Assembly: GCF_026151205.1 (NCBI RefSeq)
Contig: NC_087079.1
Location: 2,010,028 to 2,074,027 of the forward strand
Origin: Bolinopsis microptera
Taxonomy: Eukaryota; Ctenophora; Tentaculata; Lobata; Bolinopsidae
Length of the DNA: 64,000 nucleotides
Reading direction: 5' to 3'
Below the pieces are notes generated by a model. That model was given only the letters and a program-made list of their open reading frames with translations, searched no databases and was not told where the DNA came from. How positions within the stretch are numbered: position 1 is the first letter of the stretch; each line of letters opens with the position of its first letter. Below, piece after piece: positions 56,445 to 64,000 of the stretch. The position numbers and the translations under genes were made by a program.

Positions 56445-58157
56445 CATTTAGAAGTATCAGTAAGCTCACTGCTCAGTTAGAAGTATCAGTAAGCTCACTG
56501 CTCATTTAGAAGTATCAGTAAGCTCACTGCTCAGTTAGAAGTATCAGTAAGCTCACTGCTCAGTTAGAAGTATCAGTAAGCTCACTGCTCAGTTAGAAGT
56601 ATCAGTAAGCTCACTGCTCAGTTAGAAGTATCAGTAAGCTCACTGCTCAGTTAGAAGTATCAGTAAGCTCACTGCTCAGTTAGAAGTATCAGTAAGCTCA
56701 CTGCTCAGTTAGAAGTATCAGTAAGCTCACTGCTCAGTTAGAAGTATCACTAAGCTCACTGCTCAGTTAGAAGTATCAGTAAGCTCACTGCTCAGTTAGA
56801 AGTATCAGTAAGCTCACTGCTCATTTAGAAGTATCAGTAAGCTCACTGCTCAGTTAGAAGTATCAGTAAGCTCACTGCTCATTTAGAAGTATCAGTAAGC
56901 TCACTGCTCAGTTAGAAGTATCAGTAAGCTCACTGCTCATTTAGAAGTATCAGTAAGCTCACTGCTCAGTTAGAAGTATCAGTAAGCTCACTGCTCAGTT
57001 AGAAGTATCAGTAAGCTCACTGCTCAGTTAGAAGTATCAGTAAGCTCACTGCTCAGTTAGAAGTATCAGTAAGCTCACTGCTCAGTTAGAAGTATCAGTA
57101 AGCTCACTGCTCAGTTAGAAGTATCAGTAAGCTCACTGCTCAGTTAGAAGTATCAGTAAGCTCACTGCTCAGTTAGAAGTATCAGTAAGCTCACTGCTCA
57201 GTTAGAAGTATCAGTAAGCTCACTGCTCAGTTAGAAGTATCAGTAAGCTCACTGCTCAGTTAGAAGTATCACTAAGCTCACTGCTCAGTTAGAAGTATCA
57301 GTAAGCTCACTGCTCAGTTAGAAGTATCAGTAAGCTCACTGCTCAGTTAGAAGTATCAGTAAGCTCACTGCTCATTTAGAAGTATCAGTAAGCTCACTGC
57401 TCAGTTAGAAGTATCAGTAAGCTCACTGCTCATTTAGAAGTATCAGTAAGCTCACTGCTCAGTTAGAAGTATCAGTAAGCTCACTGCTCATTTAGAAGTA
57501 TCAGTAAGCTCACTGCTCAGTTAGAAGTATCAGTAAGCTCACTGCTCATTTAGAAGTATCAGTAAGCTCACTGCTCAGTTAGAAGTATCAGTAAGCTCAC
57601 TGCTCAGTTAGAAGTATCAGTAAGCTCACTGCTCAGTTAGAAGTATCAGTAAGCTCACTGCTCAGTTAGAAGTATCAGTAAGCTCACTGCTCAGTTAGAA
57701 GTATCAGTAAGCTCACTGCTCAGTTAGAAGTATCAGTAAGCTCACTGCTCATTTAGAAGTATCAGTAAGCTCACTGCTCAGTTAGAAGTATCACTAAGCT
57801 CACTGCTCAGTTAGAAGTATCAGTAAGCTCACTGCTCAGTTAGAAGTATCAGTAAGCTCACTGCTCAGTTAGAAGTATCAGTAAGCTCACTGCTCATTTA
57901 GAAGTATCAGTAAGCTCACTGCTCAGTTAGAAGTATCACTAAGCTCACTGCTCAGTTAGAAGTATCAGTAAGCTCACTGCTCAGTTAGAAGTATCAGTAA
58001 GCTCACTGCTCAGTTAGAAGTATCAGTAAGCTCACTGCTCAGTTAGAAGTATCAGTAAGCTCACTGCTCAGTTAGAAGTATCACTAAGCTCACTGCTCAG
58101 TTAGAAGTATCAGTAAGCTCACTGCTCAGTTAGAAGTATCAGTAAGCTCACTGCTCT
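56445..58157. repeat. 29-bp minisatellite, about 59 copies, abutting a start codon
   Basis: The unit AGTTAGAAGTATCAGTAAGC plus TCACTGCTC is highly homogeneous. Only two common variants occur, CATTTAG for CAGTTAG and ATCACTAAG for ATCAGTAAG, and both recur at spaced positions, indicating blockwise duplication. The array ends about 15 bp before the ATG of the SLC22-like transporter, so it occupies the place of that gene's 5' UTR and proximal promoter. Confidence 0.97.
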
Positions 58158-58172
58158 GTTCATGCTTCTGAG

Positions 58173-61100
58173 ATGGGTGTAGCGGAGGACCTCATTGGAA
58201 CTAAGCTGACTGATCTGGAGACGTTGGAGAGGATGGAGAGTGAAATAGTGAGTTTGTTATTGTTACCTTATCGGACGTTATTTGACCTGAGAACAAGTTA
58301 GATTTTAAGTGTGTTTTGCTCACTTTATACTGTTGTTGTTTAATTAGGTTATTATTATCTGTTAATTGTGTATGACAGTTATCGTTTTACCTTGAAATAA
58401 GAGGTAGAGCAAGACATTTTGTCGAAGTCAGCACATGCCAAGTTGAAAGCCTTGAAATCCTACAAATACTCCGGATAATATGTTCTTGTTGTTTTTTAGA
58501 ATTTTCTAGTTGTTAATTTACATTTGTTGTTTACATTCGCACGACGTGTTAATGATTGAGTCTGCAATACTAAAGACTGATCTTTTCAGGAAAAAAGCAA
58601 GGGTAGCCGAAAGAAGTCAAACCCTCACGACAGACAGATTCTTAAGATCGACGAGATTTTGAGCAGGTCTGGAGGCTTCGCTCGTTACCAGGTTAGTTAC
58701 GCGGTTGCCATGTTATTTACCAGGTTACCACGTTTACCTAAACTTCATTTCGTGGTTTTTTTTGTTTTTTTTTAAATTTTAATTTAAAAAAATTTAATTT
58801 CGTGGTTGATACACTGAAATTTTAATATCTGGGTCTGTTTAACTTGAAATAAATAAAAATTCTATGGGAATTGGAAATTGAATTGCCATTTTTTTAACAT
58901 AAAGTATCTGACTGCTTACATTCCATGGAGTCTTACTAGATTTATACTGAAGACCCTACCATGGTAACAAACAATGCACTTTCAGACTCTCGACCTTCGA
59001 AATATATGTATCTGAGAACCTTTTGCACATTTAAAATCACAAATTTTAAATCATAAATTTAAAATCACTTACCATATTACATGGTATATATTATCCAGAT
59101 TCTAGATTCTAGACCTAATAATGTGTCGAGACCTTAAATAGTTATAAAACTATAAAGCTAAAGATCACTTTAGTCACTAATGCTGCAGTCACTAATAATG
59201 TAGTCACCAATGCTGCAGTAACTAATGCCTCAACCGTTTCCAGATATTCCTGATTCTCTGTCTGGGACTAGGCGGTGCACTCTACGTCTCCGTGCAGAAC
59301 CTCTCCATGACCTTCGTGGAATCTTCAGCACCCTGGAGGTGTATATCCTGCACGTGCATGGAGAAGACTGAGCCGGCGACGGGGGTCACATGTGACAACG
59401 AGTCTGAGTCTAGTGTGGTTCACTACGATCTGACGACTCTCTGCAGATCTAACTTGAGCTCGAGTGATTTCGAGTGGCTGAACAGGAACCACACTGCTCT
59501 CTCTGATTATAATCAGGTAATTTATATTCTGTAAACTGTAATGGTAACCATGATGGTAACTGAATAGAGACTAGAGTAGTGGTATTACTGAATTAGTAGG
59601 ATCTATATTATTCTCCTTAATTTCCTAATAATACTGCTACTGTACAGCTACTGTACTTTATTCTATACCCAAAACAAGGAACACACCAGTCAGATGAGTG
59701 TTAATAACATTTCTCCCCAGGCATGCGGCAGCCACACAATCGTCACTCACGTACTATACTTCTGTCCTGGCGTTATTATTGGGGGCTTCATATTCGGGAT
59801 GATGGGATGGTCGACAGGACGGAAGACACCCTTCCTCTCCGCTCTGCTCACCTCCATGGTGGCCTCTGTTATAAGTGCTGCTGCTCAGGAGTATATCTTG
59901 TTCGTCATTCTTCGTGTCCTGCTAGGTGAGAGTGCAGTTAATGACAGGTTTAAATTTTAAGCGTCGTTACTTCCAATTAGCAGTGCAATTGGACGGTTGT
60001 ATATTGATTGTCAGATTGTCATTTACCACTTAATTTTAAAACTCAGTTCATGAGTATTTCGACTAATAAATAAGTCTAACAGGAGCAAGTATAGCTGGTT
60101 ACGAACTGCTTTACTTCTGTTGGATTGTGGAGTTGGTCTCCCGAAAATGGAGACCCCTAGCTATCGCCATACAAGGAATATTCGGGGCTGCTGGGCTTTT
60201 GATCGTTTTCTACATCAATGAGACGTTAGTGACATTTTATTTTTTACACAACTTTTAGTGACCAATTGATAAAGCAATTCTTCAGATTTTGCGAGGTAGC
60301 TAGTTGATATAATATGTGCATCAAATATCAATACATTGAGATTTTACCCATTATTCAAGTTCCAGTCTTTAAAATCTAAAGTTTGTATCTTATAGGTGGG
60401 ACTACTGGAGATATAAAATGGTGTGTGTTGGGATGGTTTCTCTGGTGTTCATCTTTGTTTACGCAGCAGTTCCAGAATCTCCTTACTGGTAAGTTATTGT
60501 TTTCTGTTCCTCCATTAACTCATCAATTTCTATTTAAAATTGCGAAATAAGTGACTTCAGCAGATGACATAACAAGCATAATTGTTCATGAACACCAAAT
60601 TCAGGCTGCTAGCAAAAGGGCAAGATGATGTCGCAACAATGGTTCTGAAACGAATTGCCATCCTGAACGGAAAACAGTACCCAGAAGTCCAGCCTGCCAT
60701 ACCGGTCATCAAAGCTCGAGAAAAGGTCATGTCTTTCTTCAAGCCCAAGTACCAGAGAGTGGGCTGTCTGCTCTGTCTAAACTGGGTTCTCGTCGGCATG
60801 GCTTACTACCACATCTTCCTCACAATCGATACTTATGGGGAATACGGTAACCCTGACGAGGGGAAAATCCCTTACGCATTGTTGAGGAAGACGAATTTTA
60901 TCGTGGCGCTCGGGGCAGAAGTACCAGCAGCAATTATTGGAGTCGCAGTGCTGACCTCGTTACTCGGCAGGAAGTTTTCTTACATCTTGAATCTGGTCAT
61001 ATTCGCCGTGTGCTCTGCTGTTTCTCTGGTGCAGTACGAAGTGGTCAAGGATTGGGATATTCGGAGAGGCGCCATTTTGATCGGAGCGAAGATGAGCATC

Positions 61101-61439
61101 ACCGCTGCCAAGATGATCCTGGCTTTGTGGACCGCTGAACTGTCCCCGACCACCATAAGAACTCTCATGTTTGGCCTGGGGCTCGGATCCTGTTCAGTTG
61201 GTGTCGTCCTGGCTTCAGCTCTCTTGTTCTTCGCTGCGTCCCCCATGGTATCAGTGATCATCATGCTTGTGATCGCTGTGATATGTATTGGTGCTTCCAC
61301 TCAAATCCATGACACGAAAAACTGGAACCTACCAGATCATCTTTTCGATGTTTACAAGAACATGAATATAAATAACGATGATGCCGTCTACTCAGACTTA
61401 CAGTCCGAAGCTCAAAATAACACAGCTACAGTTCTGTGA
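58173..61439 (+). CDS. SLC22-like organic ion transporter (major facilitator)
   Basis: Seven exons fit one frame: 58173-58247, 58590-58691, 59244-59516, 59721-59925, 60083-60224, 60396-60488 and 60605-61439. They encode 574 residues, near the usual SLC22 length. TM1 starts exon 3 (IFLILCLGLGGALYVSV). It is followed by a long Cys-containing loop with N-glycosylation sites (NLSSSD, NHTALS), typical of the family's large first extracellular loop. The TM2-TM3 loop carries GWSTGRKTPF, a variant of the G-x-x-x-D-R-x-G-R-K motif lacking the usual Asp. The TM4-TM5 part contains RVLLGASIAGYE and ELVSRKWRPLA. PESPYWLLAKGQ stands where SLC22 proteins have PESxRWL. The C-terminal half has six more helices. 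It is predicted to move organic cations, anions or zwitterions across the plasma membrane; the substrate is not predictable. The 25-residue first exon ends 15 bp after a minisatellite; a further upstream exon is possible. Confidence 0.88.
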
Positions 61440-62353
61440 GCTTGGAGCAGAAATTCAGTGGGTTTGCTAACTCTCCGGCTGGACGTTGACAGAGGCAATC
61501 TTAAATGGGGGACAAGCTGCTTTATCTCTTAAGTTGGAAAATAGATCGTGGCTAAAAATGGTCCATGCAAGAGCAGAAATATCACCAACAGTTTGGATTA
61601 AACAGCAAACTAGCAAATAAACGGTTTCTGAGCGCTCCCAATCGTCTGTATTAATCAGCTCAACAATGATCGGTTTTCGATCTATCGAAGTATTGACTAC
61701 TGAATAATCTGAAGTACAAAATACATTGTTCGCTAAATTAAACAGTATTGAACGATTTCAAGTACTTTCTTGTAATTTGAGAAAATCGTTTTAGACTTGT
61801 GAAGCTATAACTTGCAGAGGAAAATGAAAACGGGTTACGACTATATTTAAGATAGTTGTATTCTTATTGGAAGCAAGTATACTATTCTTAACTTTGCTGT
61901 ATATAAAGTTTAAAATGTTTCATGAATAATATTCACTCGTTTAAAGTTTTCTTATCGTTACTTCAATTTTGTTTGAGAGATGATCATTGAAAATGCTAAT
62001 TACCCGTTAGCATTTCACCCCTCCCAGCGTCCGTTGACGACAAAAAGCTATAGAATTAAAAGTAGGTAATGGTGGGTCGAGTTTGCGTGAAATTGTTTCG
62101 AAATTACGATCTAGCAGTCCGAAGATCGTTTAGTCGATCGCTGTTACGTCAATTAACAAGCTTGCTTATAAGTTAGATACCTCTCGATCTTTATCAAAAG
62201 CGTCTAATGAACGCTTAAACTCTAGCTGGAGCGTGAAGTAGGGTAAAAGCAAACGTTTGAGCGAGGATCAGCGACTTTGTGACTTTTAAGTTACACAACT
62301 ACTAATTAAATTTGTAGTGTAGATTGATTCGCAGTTTCATAAAGTTTCTTCCG
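61440..62353. other. Transporter 3' UTR and intergenic
   Basis: No gene was recognised. The stretch should contain the transporter 3' UTR, but no single polyadenylation signal is clearly preferred. The following gene's promoter must lie near 62200-62350. Confidence 0.4.
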
Positions 62354-64000
62354 ATGAGTTTGATGAAGGAGCAGCTTGATGTGAGTTTAACTGCGTTACT
62401 CTTCAGTACGTTGATACTTTATATGTTTCATTTGAAGTGACCTTTCATTCATTAGAACTCATGCTTAAGTTGTGTAGCCACGATCGTGGAGGCTTTGTTC
62501 AAATTTTTACCGCAATTTTAAAATGACTTTTATTCAATGCAGATTGCAGATAGACGCTGCCCTTCTACAAGATTCTATGCATCAATTGTTTAAATAATTA
62601 CCTCAAATGAAGCACATGACACGGCAGCACACTGGTCATTAAGCTCATAAATAATTTAAATAGTTTCTGGCCATCAAAAGAGGTTGCATGCACTGTCGCT
62701 AGAGTTTGCTAAACTTTTTGACGTGCAATCCTCCTCAGGACGGCTGCCGATATTTTGATATTATGCTCAAATATTTCGTCTAACGCCATCATCTGCTTGA
62801 AACTATTCGCTGTTTTGACACTCTCGTTTTATCTATTTAAATCGTTAAAATTTTTTTTTATATCTATATTGTTCCGGGGAATATATCAGCCAAATCATGA
62901 TTATGTCTCGAGCATCAAAGGGAGTAAGTTTTCATTGCAACTTCCTGCATCACTATGATGCCAATCACCCAAAGAAAAACTCGTGTGATGTTCATGTTTC
63001 ATTTCAATATCATAAGCAGGCCATAGAACATTTTGCACCAAAGTCATGTGGTTACCAAAACTTTCTCCAGAAAGAATGAAGAAAGGCACAACATACCAAG
63101 CGGCTTTTAAGCATGGCCCCGGGATGTCGTCAGCCACACTCATACGACCACCCACCGCACCTTATAATCTCACAGATGTAATGAATGAGACCGTTTTCTA
63201 GATTTATGACTTTACCTTAATAATCACAAATACGTAGAACTGGAAATAAAATTGTATGTGCAGTGTGCCCAGGCCCACTTTGACACTGTAATATTTCAGA
63301 TGAAAATGGAGAATTCGACTTCTTATGGATCGGAGTTTTCTGAAAAAGATTTTAGCAAGCCACAACCTATTTATTCAGGTAAATTTAGACCTTGTCAATG
63401 CAGACGGTCAAATCGTAGTACAGACATGTACTGTAAGAATGTAAACCTCGCCGTTTTGATCATCAGTTGTAATGATCGACCAAGAAACTTTCACGCGCTA
63501 ACTCGTTAATAATTACTCTCTAAAATGTCGAATAAACTGCGAAATAACACGATTTGGCAAGACTTCAAGATGTCATCGCTTCAGCGACGAACAGCGGCTT
63601 CAGAAGGAACAATCCGCATCCCAGCAGAGAGTTTTTGGAGTGGAAGATTCCTCGAGGAGGCGCCAGGGAGGAGCAGATTGTTCTGGATGAAGACAAATTA
63701 AAGGAGGTTTTCAAGAAACAACTTGCCTCTTCATACCAGGTACGGCATTATACAACTTGTAACTTCTGAAAGGGTTCCGTGATTGATGATCGTAACACTG
63801 TAACAGTTACATTTACATCTTATAATAGATTACTATTTTCCCCCTGGTAAATCGTTCTAATTAATAGATAAGATAAGATAATTAAGTCACTTTCAGCAAG
63901 ACTATCTGGGAACGCAACCCGAGGAGGCTGGGGATATCGAAGAGAGAATGGCTGCTTTGAGGACGGACTCTAAAAAAAACTACTACAAGGACACCAGCAT
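62354..64000 (+). CDS. Unrecognised gene, 5' part, runs off the window
   Basis: Four exons join in phase: 62354-62380 (ATG, nine codons, GAT|GTGAGT), 63300-63378, 63570-63739 and 63897 onward. They give about 127 hydrophilic residues so far, with SYGSEFSEKDFSKPQPIYS, FRRNNPHPSREFLEWKIP and a KLKEVFKKQLASSYQ helix. There is no signal peptide or membrane segment. The short aromatic-plus-charge motifs recall small axonemal microtubule-associated proteins, but that is an impression, not a match. Exon 3 splices at TTCAAG|ATGTC, which keeps the phase from exon 2. The first exon is short and least certain; translation could instead start at ATG 63300. Confidence 0.55.

Overview
The window is nuclear DNA of an animal, most likely a non-vertebrate metazoan. 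It is AT-rich, its genes are broken by short GT-AG introns, and it carries a eukaryotic tRNA-Gly(GCC). The protein families are animal ones: a PDZ/WW protein, an immunoglobulin-superfamily receptor, a Delta-like DSL ligand, an SLC22-type transporter and a death-domain protein. The phylum cannot be fixed from the sequence; an early-branching animal such as a cnidarian is a guess.

Layout. 0-5.4 kb: an uncertain minus-strand gene with a tRNA-Gly inside it, a minus-strand gene for an unrecognised protein with five divergent beta-type repeats, and a small plus-strand death-domain gene. 8.6-12.9 kb: a 13-exon plus-strand gene resembling syntaxin-binding protein 4 (two PDZ domains, coiled coil, WW). 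14.1-21.9 kb: an 18-exon minus-strand Ig-like type I membrane protein. 24.9-28.6 kb: a 10-exon minus-strand Delta-like membrane protein whose first intron holds an orphan adenylate-kinase-7-like exon. 32-39 kb: mobile DNA (a repeat-borne ORF broken by a hAT-type MITE, a second copy of a VNTR-bearing element, a 2.1 kb foldback element) around a single-exon Ser-rich protein gene. 41.9-42.7 kb: a multi-pass membrane protein. 58.2-61.4 kb: a 7-exon SLC22-like transporter. 62.4 kb to the end: the start of an unrecognised gene.

The most striking property is minisatellite density. At least nine tandem arrays with different units (10, 14, 14, 24, 29, 34, 40, 41 bp and others) cover about 12 kb. The largest is a 24-bp array of about 168 copies (48.6-52.6 kb) with two main unit types. 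A 29-bp array stops about 15 bp before the transporter start codon. Several arrays sit in introns, a 3' UTR or a mobile element.

The genes do not form an operon or one pathway. The two adjacent minus-strand surface proteins (Ig-like receptor and Delta-like ligand) are both cell-contact proteins, but nothing in the sequence links them. Two otherwise intact genes each contain one apparent one-base frameshift, which may be assembly error. All exon models were read by eye from splice consensus and reading phase.
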